Assembly: GCF_902859945.1 (NCBI RefSeq)
Contig: NZ_CADIKL010000040.1
Span: forward strand, 1 to 64,000
From: Paraburkholderia caffeinitolerans
GTDB lineage: Bacteria; Pseudomonadota; Gammaproteobacteria; Burkholderiales; Burkholderiaceae
Length of the DNA: 64,000 nt
Direction: 5' to 3'
Under the pieces are notes generated by a model, which was not told the DNA's origin, ran no database searches, and saw only the letters and a list, made by a program, of their open reading frames with translations. Of this stretch, positions 34,680-42,271 are shown one piece after another (position 1 is the first letter of the stretch; each line of letters starts with the position of its first letter). The position numbers and the translations under genes were made by a program.

Positions 34680-36026
34680 CTATTCCTTTGCTCTCAGGGC
34701 GACCTGCTCAATGCGATCACGCACGATACCGATCGCCTGCTTCAGTGCGTAAACGTCCTGAAAATAGCGGTATGGAATCCGTATCCGGCTGGCATTCGCG
34801 TCGATGTTTTCGATCTCGTCGCGCCATTGCGAAATCTGTGCGCGAGACGGCTCGCGGTTGTTCCACACTTCGTCTTCCAGCGCCTTGATTTCGCGGTACC
34901 AGACCACGAGCCGCTTTTTCATCCGCGCTTCCATCATGCGTGGCAATGCCTGAAACAGGCCGATCAGGAGGGCCGCGAACGGCACGAGAATCAATAGCCG
35001 GCGTTCAATCAGACTCGCGAGCCAGAAGGGCAGATAGCGGTACAGGAACGGCTGGCCGGATTTGAAATAGCGGATGCTTTCATCTGAAACCGGAAATTCT
35101 TCCGTGCGCAGGTTCGGGAACGTGCCGATTGGCGTGAAGTAATCTTCGCCGCCGTGAATGGTGTGAGCCGCGTCGAGCAGCAGATAGGCGAGCGCCGGAT
35201 GCATCGTGTCTTTCGATACGAGCAGTGCCGTTGCTGCGAGCAGGGTGACGTCGGTGCGCGGCAGATCCTCGGCGACATTGGTGGACGCGCGCGGCAAGAC
35301 AATTTTTGAAAGCGACGGGAATTTCTGAACCAGTGCATCGGCTTGCGCGAAATTCATCAACTTCAGTTGCTTGTCATTCAGCAGTGCTCTCTGCATTTCG
35401 GCGTCGGGTCTGCCAATGAAGAACGCCGCGTCGACCTGGCCGCTTTTGAGTCCCTGATAAGCTGCGGGCGCATCCATTTGCAGCAGTGTGGAATTTTCGC
35501 TCGTGATGCCGCTATAACCGAGCAATACCTTTGCAACGTTGAGCAGGCCACTGCCAGGCACGCCCATTGAAATTCTCTTGCTGCGCAGTTGAGTCAGCCG
35601 GTCGACCGTGGTGCTGCCGCGATAGAACACCCAGATCGGTTCGTACGACACCGCAGCAATCGTCTGCAGACCGTCGGTTTCCTGCGGACTGGTCGTGCCC
35701 GACTGGATGAAGCCGACTTCGTAGGCGCTGTTCGGGTCCCGCAGCCGCTCATAGTTTTCCACCGAGCCGGAAGAACTGCGGATATCGAGTTTGATGCCCG
35801 CATGCTTCAGAATAGGCGCATAGCGATCCGCAAAGCCGCGATAGATGCCGTTGTCCGCACCGGTGGTGATGACGATGGTGCGCTGGAAGGCGGGGGCGAT
35901 CACGATCGCCAATATCCAGCCAAGCGCCGCTAACAAAGCGACTGTCCCGATGATCAAAAGGCGCCGCTTCGCCCGGGTCATGGGCGCTTTCTGGCTGCGA
36001 TGCAGCGAGGGATTGGGTCTGGACAT
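34680..36026 (-). CDS. TAXI-family binding protein with two membrane segments
   Basis: This 448-residue protein starts with a membrane helix (residues ~22-45). A TAXI solute-binding domain follows: VITTGADNGIYRGFADRYAPIL, SSSGSVENYERLRDPNSAYEVGFIQSG and MGVPGSGLLNVAKVLL. A second helix near residue 345 (LLILVPFAALLIGLFQAL) precedes a charged C-terminal coil (~90 residues). TAXI proteins usually deliver substrate to TRAP permeases, but the tethered form without a TRAP gene nearby suggests a sensing or structural role. It converges on pqiB with 28 nt between stops. Confidence 0.8.
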   Translation of the reverse strand: MSRPNPSLHRSQKAPMTRAKRRLLIIGTVALLAALGWILAIVIAPAFQRTIVITTGADNGIYRGFADRYAPILKHAGIKLDIRSSSGSVENYERLRDPNSAYEVGFIQSGTTSPQETDGLQTIAAVSYEPIWVFYRGSTTVDRLTQLRSKRISMGVPGSGLLNVAKVLLGYSGITSENSTLLQMDAPAAYQGLKSGQVDAAFFIGRPDAEMQRALLNDKQLKLMNFAQADALVQKFPSLSKIVLPRASTNVAEDLPRTDVTLLAATALLVSKDTMHPALAYLLLDAAHTIHGGEDYFTPIGTFPNLRTEEFPVSDESIRYFKSGQPFLYRYLPFWLASLIERRLLILVPFAALLIGLFQALPRMMEARMKKRLVVWYREIKALEDEVWNNREPSRAQISQWRDEIENIDANASRIRIPYRYFQDVYALKQAIGIVRDRIEQVALRAKE

Positions 36027-36243
36027 CCGTTACTCACTTCTCCAGTTTGGTCGCGGCAAGAATTGCGACAAACCATGATTCGTTATGGTGGAAACGCTGG
36101 CAATACCAATGATGCGAAACAAGACTGGTTAATCCGGCGACAGATTATGGCGTATTTCTAATCCTGCTTTACCGACTAATGAAGAGTACCATTGGTCACC
36201 AGACTAGCGGTGTCACGCCCCTCCTTTACAAATGAAGGACCAG

Positions 36244-36825
36244 ATGAAAATCCAGTTCTCCCGCTCCGTTCTTGCCGTGTTTGCCGCCTCATTGTCGTTT
36301 TCGGCAGTCGCGCAAGTGTCGACATACCAGTTTGATCCAGACCACACGTACCCGAGCTTCGAGGCCGATCACATGGGTGGCCTGTCGGTCTGGCGCGGCA
36401 AGTTCGACCGGTCGCAGGGCACGGTAACACTCGATCGGGTAGCAAAGACCGGCACCGTCAACGTGACTACCGAGATCGCTTCGGTTCACACCGGCAACGC
36501 CAAGCTCGATCAGCAGCTGCAATCAGATAAGTTCTTCGACGTGGCAAAGTTCCCTGAAGCGACGTACAAGGGCACGATTCAATTCGAAGGCGACACGCCA
36601 GGCGCGGTAGTCGGCAACTTGACGATGCATGGCGTGACCCGGCCTCTGACGCTGACAATCGACTCGTTCAAGTGCATGCCGCATCCGGTGCTCAAGCGCG
36701 AAGTGTGCGGTGTCGACGCAGTAGGCGAACTCGATCGCAGCGACTTCGGTATGGACTTCGGCAAGACGTATGGATTCAGTATGAAGACCCGGGTGCTTAT
36801 TTCGGCCGAAGCGATCAAGCAGTAG
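36244..36825 (+). CDS. YceI-family periplasmic lipid-binding-like protein
   Basis: The ATG at 36244 is preceded by AAGGA at 5 nt and gives a signal peptide ending in SAVA-Q. The mature part has the YceI lipocalin-like fold markers: TYQFDPDHTYPSFEADHMGG, VNVTTEIASVHTG, LQSDKFFDVAKFPEATYKG and GNLTMHGVTRPLTLT. YceI proteins bind polyprenyl-type lipids and are often linked to alkaline or osmotic stress. A VOC gene starts 39 nt downstream, so the two may be co-transcribed. Confidence 0.88.
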   Translation: MKIQFSRSVLAVFAASLSFSAVAQVSTYQFDPDHTYPSFEADHMGGLSVWRGKFDRSQGTVTLDRVAKTGTVNVTTEIASVHTGNAKLDQQLQSDKFFDVAKFPEATYKGTIQFEGDTPGAVVGNLTMHGVTRPLTLTIDSFKCMPHPVLKREVCGVDAVGELDRSDFGMDFGKTYGFSMKTRVLISAEAIKQ

Positions 36826-36864
36826 CCCGGTAGAGCATGACCCGGCAGTTCTCAGGAGGCTCGA

Positions 36865-37317
36865 ATGACTGGCACCACCAAGCCGCGCGCTATCGGCTTC
36901 AATCACGTTGCGCTGGAAGTCGGCGATATCGAGGAAGCGCTGGCGTTCTACGGTCGCATCTTCGACTTTCAATTGCGCGGCAAGAACAAATCGATGGCCT
37001 TTATCGATCTTGGCGATCAATTCATCGCCTTGCAGGCGGGACGCAGGCAGGCCGCGGATGATGGCAGGCATGTCGGCCTCGTTGTCGATGACAAGGAGGC
37101 CGCGCGCGCCGCCCTCAAGGCGGCGGGAGTCGAGCTGCTCGGCGGTCCGTTTCTGGATTTTCTCGACCCTTGGGGCAATCGGATCGAGATCGTGGGCTAC
37201 GAAAATATTCAGTTCACCAAAGCACAGAACGTTCTGCGCGGCATGGGCCTGACCCATTTGACCAAGAACGAAAATGCGAAAAAGGAACTGGCGGAAAAGG
37301 GTATGGCGGAGGATTAG
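36865..37317 (+). CDS. VOC-family (glyoxalase/dioxygenase-like) protein
   Basis: A single vicinal-oxygen-chelate domain of 150 residues: GFNHVALEVGDIEEALAFY (first metal His), GRHVGLVVDDKEAARAAL (second His) and LDPWGNRIEIVGY (Glu). These three residues form the usual metal site when two subunits pair. The C-terminal helix is lysine/glutamate rich. The reaction is unknown: glyoxalase, isomerase or antibiotic-binding roles all occur in the family. AGGAGG precedes the ATG. Confidence 0.83.
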   Translation: MTGTTKPRAIGFNHVALEVGDIEEALAFYGRIFDFQLRGKNKSMAFIDLGDQFIALQAGRRQAADDGRHVGLVVDDKEAARAALKAAGVELLGGPFLDFLDPWGNRIEIVGYENIQFTKAQNVLRGMGLTHLTKNENAKKELAEKGMAED

Positions 37318-37345
37318 GGTGACCGCCTGACGATCATCAATACAT

Positions 37346-38254
37346 TTATGCTACCGAGCACAGCCATTCCGAAAACGCTGCGATGGTTCGCTCACGCGGA
37401 TGGTTTGGCCTGCGAACTACATAGAAGCCGTAGCCAGGCAAGCTCAGTTGGAAGGCTTTTACCAGCGTGCCGGCGGCGAGTTCTGGCGCCACGAGCATGT
37501 CGCTGAAAATCCCGATGCCCTGGCCCGCGATGACTGCCTCAATCGCATGCAGTTCCTCGCGGAAACTCAGGTGCTGCATATCCTTGAACTCGGGCACACC
37601 GCGCCACCGGCGCGCAGCCACGGTCAGCCATCGCTGCCACGTGGGCGGGTCACGGTCGGCCGGCCCCCACCAGGCATGGACCAGGACATGCCTGGCGAGA
37701 TCGGCAGGCCGCTTTAGTTCGCCTTCTGCGAGCAGGTGCGGACTGCAGACGGGCCAAAAGGTATCGCTCACGAGTTCATCGACGATGCCGTCCGAGGGCG
37801 CTTTCCGGCAGGTTGCATAACGAATGGCGACGTCGCCATCGCCGGCCTGTAGATCGAGTACGGCGTCGGTGCCGATCACTTCCAGCGGCACGTGCGGATG
37901 CGATTTCCGCCATGCCGGCAGACGGGGCACCAGCCAGCGGCTGGCGAAGGCGTTGGTGGCCGTTACACGAAGGGGCTGCTGGTCGCCATCCCGTTTCACA
38001 GCAGCGATGGCAACGGCGAAAGATTCCAGCCCGTTACGGACGCCCGGGAGCAGCCGCGCGCCGGCATCGGTCAGAGCAAGAGGCCGCGGCCTCCGGCGAA
38101 ACAGCGCGCAGCCGCAGTAGCGCTCGAGCAAGCGGATCTGGTGGCTGATCGCGGTGGGCGAAACGCACAATTCCAGCGCCGCCTTCTTGAAACTCATATG
38201 GCGCGCGGCGGCTTCGAAGGTGCGGAGCTCGACGAGAGGCGGCAGCTTGTGCAT
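37346..38254 (-). CDS. LysR-family regulator (GcvA-like)
   Basis: A complete LysR protein of 302 residues. The N-terminal helix-turn-helix reads FEAAARHMSFKKAALELCVSPTAISHQIRLLE, and the co-inducer domain starts with LRVTATNAFASRWLVPRL. The N-terminus LPPLVELRTFEAAARHMSF is characteristic of the GcvA branch. It is transcribed away from the FAD oxidase gene 104 nt to its right, and a palindromic LysR box lies between them, so it probably controls both that gene and itself. Confidence 0.88.
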   Translation of the reverse strand: MHKLPPLVELRTFEAAARHMSFKKAALELCVSPTAISHQIRLLERYCGCALFRRRPRPLALTDAGARLLPGVRNGLESFAVAIAAVKRDGDQQPLRVTATNAFASRWLVPRLPAWRKSHPHVPLEVIGTDAVLDLQAGDGDVAIRYATCRKAPSDGIVDELVSDTFWPVCSPHLLAEGELKRPADLARHVLVHAWWGPADRDPPTWQRWLTVAARRWRGVPEFKDMQHLSFREELHAIEAVIAGQGIGIFSDMLVAPELAAGTLVKAFQLSLPGYGFYVVRRPNHPRERTIAAFSEWLCSVA

Positions 38255-38263
38255 AGGGGCAGT

Positions 38264-38286
38264 GTAGGTGAAATCCCTTCACCTAC
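38264..38286. promoter_or_regulatory. LysR-type binding palindrome between the regulator and oxidase genes
   Basis: GTAGGTGAA (38264-38272) and TTCACCTAC (38278-38286) are perfect 9-bp arms with a 5-nt centre, and the site fits the T-N11-A rule. It starts 9 nt from the regulator's start codon, which suggests direct autorepression. Confidence 0.6.
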
Positions 38287-38358
38287 AGCTGAATTCTTCG
38301 CGTTTGCTCCTGGGCGGGTTTCGATGGAGACTCGAACCGAATTCGAGGAGAAAACGCC

Positions 38359-39735
38359 ATGCTGCCGATTGGGTCCCTGGCCGAAGCTGCGGCCGAGCTT
38401 GCCACCACCTTCCGCGGGCAGCTCCTGTGTCCCACGGACGCTGGCTATGAGGATGCGAGGAAGGTTCACAACGGTCTGGTCGACAAGCGGCCCGCCCTGA
38501 TCGCCCAATGCTTCGGCGTGGCCGATGTGGTGGCCGCGCTCGACTTGACCCGCAGGCTCGGCCTCGAAGTTGCCGTACGAGGCGGTGGCCACAACGTGGC
38601 GGGACGGGCGACGATCGATGGCGGGGTAGTCATCGACCTGTCGCTGATGAAGGGCATCCACGTGGACCCGCTGCGCAGAACGGTCTGGGCGCAAGGCGGC
38701 GCCACTTGGGGCGAGCTCAACCGCGAGACGCAGTTGCACGGTCTGGCAGTCACCGGAGGCGTGGTCTCCAGCACGGGCATTGCAGGGCTGACGCTCGGCG
38801 GCGGAATCGGCTGGCTGATGGGCAAATACGGCCTGGCGCTCGATAACCTGCTGGCGGTGGAACTCGTCACGGCCGACGGCAAGGTCCTGCAAGCGAGCAG
38901 GGAGCAGGAGCCTGAATTGTTCTGGGCGCTGCGCGGCGGCGGCGGGAACTTTGGAGTCGCCACAGGCTTCGAGTATGCACTGCACCCGGTAGGCCCGACC
39001 GTCACTGGCGGGCCCATCGTCCACCCGATCGAGCGCGCCCGCGATCTGCTGGAATTTTTCCGCGACCGCACACGCGCGCTGCCCGACGAGCACACGCTGT
39101 TCGCCTCGCTGACCCATACGCCGGACGGCTCAGGCGTGCCGGTGGCCGCCATGGTGACTTGCCACTGCGGGCCGCTGGAGGACGCCGAAGCGGCCATGCG
39201 CCCGCTCAAGCAGTTCGCCGTGCCACTGTTCGATGCCGTGGGGCCCATGCCCTACACGCAACTCAATGGCATGCTGGACGCCAACTACCCCAAAGGCGCG
39301 CTCAACTACTGGAAGTCCAACTTCCTGAGCGAACTAAGCGATGCCGCGATCGACACCATGATCGATTGCTTCGCGCGTTGCCCCACGCCCAAGGGCCAGT
39401 TGCTGATCGAACATTTTCACGGCGCGCTCACCCGCGTCGATGTGAGCGAGACGGCTTTCCCGCATCGGCGCGAAGGCTACAACTTCCTTGTGCTCAGCCA
39501 ATGGATGCAGCCTGCCGACACCGAGGCATGTGTCGCCTGGGCGCGTGAGACCTCCGAAAAAATGCGGCCTTTCTTCGCCGCCGGCCGCTACGTCAACTAC
39601 CTCGATGACGACGAGGCGGGGGACTCCGTTGCAGCGGCATACGGTCCGAACTACCGGAGGCTTCAGCAGGTCAAGGCCCGCTATGATCAGGCGAATTTCT
39701 TTCGCATGAACCAGAACATCCGGCCCCTGCCTTGA
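38359..39735 (+). CDS. Berberine-bridge-type FAD-linked oxidase
   Basis: 458 residues. The PP-loop LEVAVRGGGHNVAGRATID holds the His (His78) that normally binds FAD covalently. GLTLGGGIGWLMGKYGLALDNLL follows; the residue that would be the second cysteinyl link is not Cys, so FAD should be mono-covalent. A BBE tail ends with YGPNYRRLQQVKARYDQANFFRMNQNI. Such enzymes oxidise sugars, alcohols or alkaloid-like substrates with O2. The substrate is unknown here. Regulation by the divergent LysR gene is likely. Confidence 0.87.
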   Translation: MLPIGSLAEAAAELATTFRGQLLCPTDAGYEDARKVHNGLVDKRPALIAQCFGVADVVAALDLTRRLGLEVAVRGGGHNVAGRATIDGGVVIDLSLMKGIHVDPLRRTVWAQGGATWGELNRETQLHGLAVTGGVVSSTGIAGLTLGGGIGWLMGKYGLALDNLLAVELVTADGKVLQASREQEPELFWALRGGGGNFGVATGFEYALHPVGPTVTGGPIVHPIERARDLLEFFRDRTRALPDEHTLFASLTHTPDGSGVPVAAMVTCHCGPLEDAEAAMRPLKQFAVPLFDAVGPMPYTQLNGMLDANYPKGALNYWKSNFLSELSDAAIDTMIDCFARCPTPKGQLLIEHFHGALTRVDVSETAFPHRREGYNFLVLSQWMQPADTEACVAWARETSEKMRPFFAAGRYVNYLDDDEAGDSVAAAYGPNYRRLQQVKARYDQANFFRMNQNIRPLP

Positions 39736-39747
39736 CGCCCGCGACGA

Positions 39748-40356
39748 TCAGGCGGACGCGACCGCGAGTTGCGGCCGGTTGGCGGCCACATATTCGGTCA
39801 GCAAGGTCTGGAACAGTTCGGCGGCCGGCGACAGCGACCGATGCTTGAGCCTGAAGGTACAGACACGCCGCATGATGGCCGGCTCCCCAAGCGCCCGGAG
39901 CGCGATGCCGGAGACGTTCATCAGATGCCGGGAGTTGGCGGGCAGCAGTGAAATCCCCAAGCCGTTCGACACGAGCGCGAAGACTGTCGACGGAAACGAA
40001 ACCTCAAAGGCCACGTTGAGCTGGACGCCTTGCGCGGAGATATGGGCATCCAGATCGCGACGGATCGGACTGCCAGGCGATAGCGCAATGAACGGCCACT
40101 CGGCAAGCGCCGACCACGCGACGGTGCGTTTTTTCGCCAGTACATGCTTCTCGGGCACGAGCGCAACAAACGTGTCCCTGAACAGATCGCTTTCCTCGAT
40201 CTCGGACTGCGCCTCCCGAAACGTACCCACACCGATATCCGCATCTTCGGCAATCAACGTTTCGCGAATGTTCTCTTCCGCCGTATCCCGCAGCACCACG
40301 TGCACGCCGGGATAGCGCGCCTGAAACTCCCGTATGAATGGCGCGAGCAGCGTGAC
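39748..40356 (-). pseudogene. LysR regulator remnant lacking the DNA-binding domain
   Basis: The C-terminal co-inducer domain is intact (TLLAPFIREFQARYPGVHVV, ADIGVGTFREAQSEI, SNGLGISLLPANSRHL). Homology starts abruptly at about 40356, and no helix-turn-helix follows: upstream in the same frame the sequence turns into unrelated, repetitive, Arg-rich translation. This is a broken gene cut at its N-terminal side. The break coincides with the start of an amidohydrolase fragment on the opposite strand, so it marks a recombination point rather than a simple mutation. Confidence 0.75.
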
Positions 40357-40491
40357 GTCAAGCTGACGATGGTCGACGGGCGCGTCATCTATGAAAACGG
40401 CAAGGCATGCCTGGTTGAGCAAGCTGAAATCGTGAACGAGGCGCAACGCAGGTGTCATGAAATGGCGCAGCGTTTGTCTCTCGTCGGCTAG
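40354..40491 (+). pseudogene. C-terminal fragment of an amidohydrolase
   Basis: About 45 codons read VKLTMVDGRVIYENGKACLV and then AEIVNEAQRRCHEMAQRLS, the typical last beta-strand and helix of cytosine-deaminase/SsnA-type amidohydrolases (VDGRVIYENG is the giveaway). Nothing upstream in frame resembles the catalytic barrel: it switches to the antisense of the LysR remnant. The stop TAG is intact. Confidence 0.65.
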
Positions 40492-40574
40492 TGAAACTCT
40501 CCCACCAGGGTGCCAAGCCTGATCCGGCCGTCCAGCATGTCCTGAATGACCTTGAATCTGGATTCGCCTCCGAT
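40488..40574 (-). pseudogene. Possible C-terminal remnant of an unknown gene
   Basis: Read in frame directly after the TAG of the DUF6519 gene, the sequence continues open for 28 codons (ESRFKVIQDMLDGRIRLG, then TLVGEFH) to its own TAG, which overlaps the amidohydrolase stop (CTAG). It looks like a protein C-terminus rather than random sequence. It may be the tail of a host gene cut when the injection-system cluster arrived, or an interrupted extension of the DUF6519 gene. I do not recognise the family. Confidence 0.4.
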
Positions 40575-42239
40575 CTACGAAGCGATCGGGCCGAACCGCT
40601 TGCGGCAATCTCCCGACAGGTTGATGTTGCCGTCGGCGTTGATATTGACGACTCCCAATGGCGCGTAATGATGGGCGATGCCGTCGGGGGACTTCGCCAA
40701 CTGGACGACGATGGCGTTGCCCTGGCTGTCCACACCGGCTTCGGTGGGCCATTCGACGTCGCCGGTGGCGGTGCGCGCGGGGATCAGCCAGTAGTCGCCG
40801 GTGCGGTACTGGTTGGGGGGGCGGTTGCCGAAAGGCGGCTGGAACTGGATCTCGACGCCGTCTTCGAGTTCGAGCCAGGTGTCGCCGCTCGCCTCCTGGA
40901 TGAGCGCCGCGTTGTCGCTTGCCAGTTGCAGTCCGCCGTCGGCTGGGTCGCCCGCCTTCTGGTCCCAGCGCCGCAAGAGTGGATGGAGCGCCTGGGTGCC
41001 CTGAATCGAGGTCGATCCAGAGAGCGTCACGGTTCGGCTGCTGCGGTCAATCGCCTGGATCTGAAGCAGCGGCGGCGCCTGGTAGGTCAGGACGCTGCCG
41101 TCGTCCTGGAGGTCCACCCAGTCGCCTTCCTTGATCCCCAGCCTGTCGTCCCGGCCCAGGGTGGCAAGCACCGCGGTGGTCGTGCCGTTGCCGGTTTCGA
41201 CGCTGACGATGGGGAAGGCCACCGAGCCGTTTTCCCTCGACCATTTGAACGTGGCGGCGCTGGACTTGCCCGCAGTGCTGCCGTCCCAAGCCGTGCCCGG
41301 GCGGTGGATTTCGACCCGGTAGAGCTGGTTTTCCGGCCCTGTGTAGCTGGCATTTGGGGAGATGATGCAGGGGTCGGCGGAGGCGGTGGTCTGTTTTGCC
41401 CTCGCCTTGAGGCGGCCCCGGTTGGCGCCGAACAGCCGGGCGAGGAATCCACTGTCGGTGGGCTGGAAGTTGTCGCAGGCGCTGGACTTCTCACTTTGGA
41501 TGCCACGCGATCCCGCCAGCGCCTTGACCTGCCAGACGATCTTCGAGCGCGCAGCGGTATCGGGGCCGAGGAGCGCCACCTCCCTGATGTCGTCGTCCTC
41601 GATGGAGGTGATGAGCCGCTCCCAGACATCCAGGTAGATGAGGGAGTCGCCCTGAGCCAAAGCCGGTGCGCCGGGGAAATCAGGCTGGGTGAGGTAGGTG
41701 ACGACGCGCCGGAGCGAAGGCGCCGTTGCGTTGGCAATCGATGGCGCGCCCTGGAGCGCCAGCGTCATTGTTCCCTGATCTGCGGAAGTGATCTGGACGA
41801 TCGTGGGCTGGAAAGCCGGTTGCACGTTCGGGATCTGCACGGCGTCGAAGATTTCGACCAGCTGGCCGTTGGCGAACGGTATGCCGTCAACGGTCCATTG
41901 GTCGACGATGACGCTGCCGCTGCCGCCGGGGGGTGCGGCCAGGTTCACCACTTGGCCGTCGACGTCGCATGGAATTCCGTCCACGTAATAGCGGCCGAGT
42001 CCGATACAGAAGTCGCCTTTGGCCTGGGATTGGGGCAGGGCCGTGAGGGCGAACCCCCAGTCGAGTGTGGGTCCGCCCTGGGGACCGATGATGTCGGCGG
42101 CCAAGGTTCGAAGGGCGGCGAGCAACAGCTCGCCCTGCTCGTTCCAGTCGGCGTCGAGCTGGACCCGGCCTTGCTGCATCAGGACCCGGTCGAAGTGGCG
42201 CAAGGCGTCGAAGGTGTTCCGCGTCAGATCGGCTTTCAC
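40575..42239 (-). CDS. DUF6519 protein, distal eCIS component
   Basis: 554 residues. The N-terminus (TRNTFDALRHFDRVLMQQGR, DADWNEQ) is the hallmark of DUF6519 proteins found at the 3' end of large injection-system operons. The rest is beta-rich with no enzyme motif. Position suggests a baseplate-peripheral, fibre-like or host-contact element, but no function has been shown to my knowledge. It is the last gene of the operon, 32 nt after the gpI-like gene. The open frame continues beyond its stop (see 40488-40574). Confidence 0.65.
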   Translation of the reverse strand: MKADLTRNTFDALRHFDRVLMQQGRVQLDADWNEQGELLLAALRTLAADIIGPQGGPTLDWGFALTALPQSQAKGDFCIGLGRYYVDGIPCDVDGQVVNLAAPPGGSGSVIVDQWTVDGIPFANGQLVEIFDAVQIPNVQPAFQPTIVQITSADQGTMTLALQGAPSIANATAPSLRRVVTYLTQPDFPGAPALAQGDSLIYLDVWERLITSIEDDDIREVALLGPDTAARSKIVWQVKALAGSRGIQSEKSSACDNFQPTDSGFLARLFGANRGRLKARAKQTTASADPCIISPNASYTGPENQLYRVEIHRPGTAWDGSTAGKSSAATFKWSRENGSVAFPIVSVETGNGTTTAVLATLGRDDRLGIKEGDWVDLQDDGSVLTYQAPPLLQIQAIDRSSRTVTLSGSTSIQGTQALHPLLRRWDQKAGDPADGGLQLASDNAALIQEASGDTWLELEDGVEIQFQPPFGNRPPNQYRTGDYWLIPARTATGDVEWPTEAGVDSQGNAIVVQLAKSPDGIAHHYAPLGVVNINADGNINLSGDCRKRFGPIAS

Positions 42240-42271
42240 GGCAGTCTCCGGAGATCGGCAGTTTCAGGGGT

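Noticed and set aside
40357..40752. N-terminal part of the LysR-remnant frame
   Set aside because: It translates the wrong frame of the DUF6519 gene and has no helix-turn-helix, so the remnant is ended at 40356.
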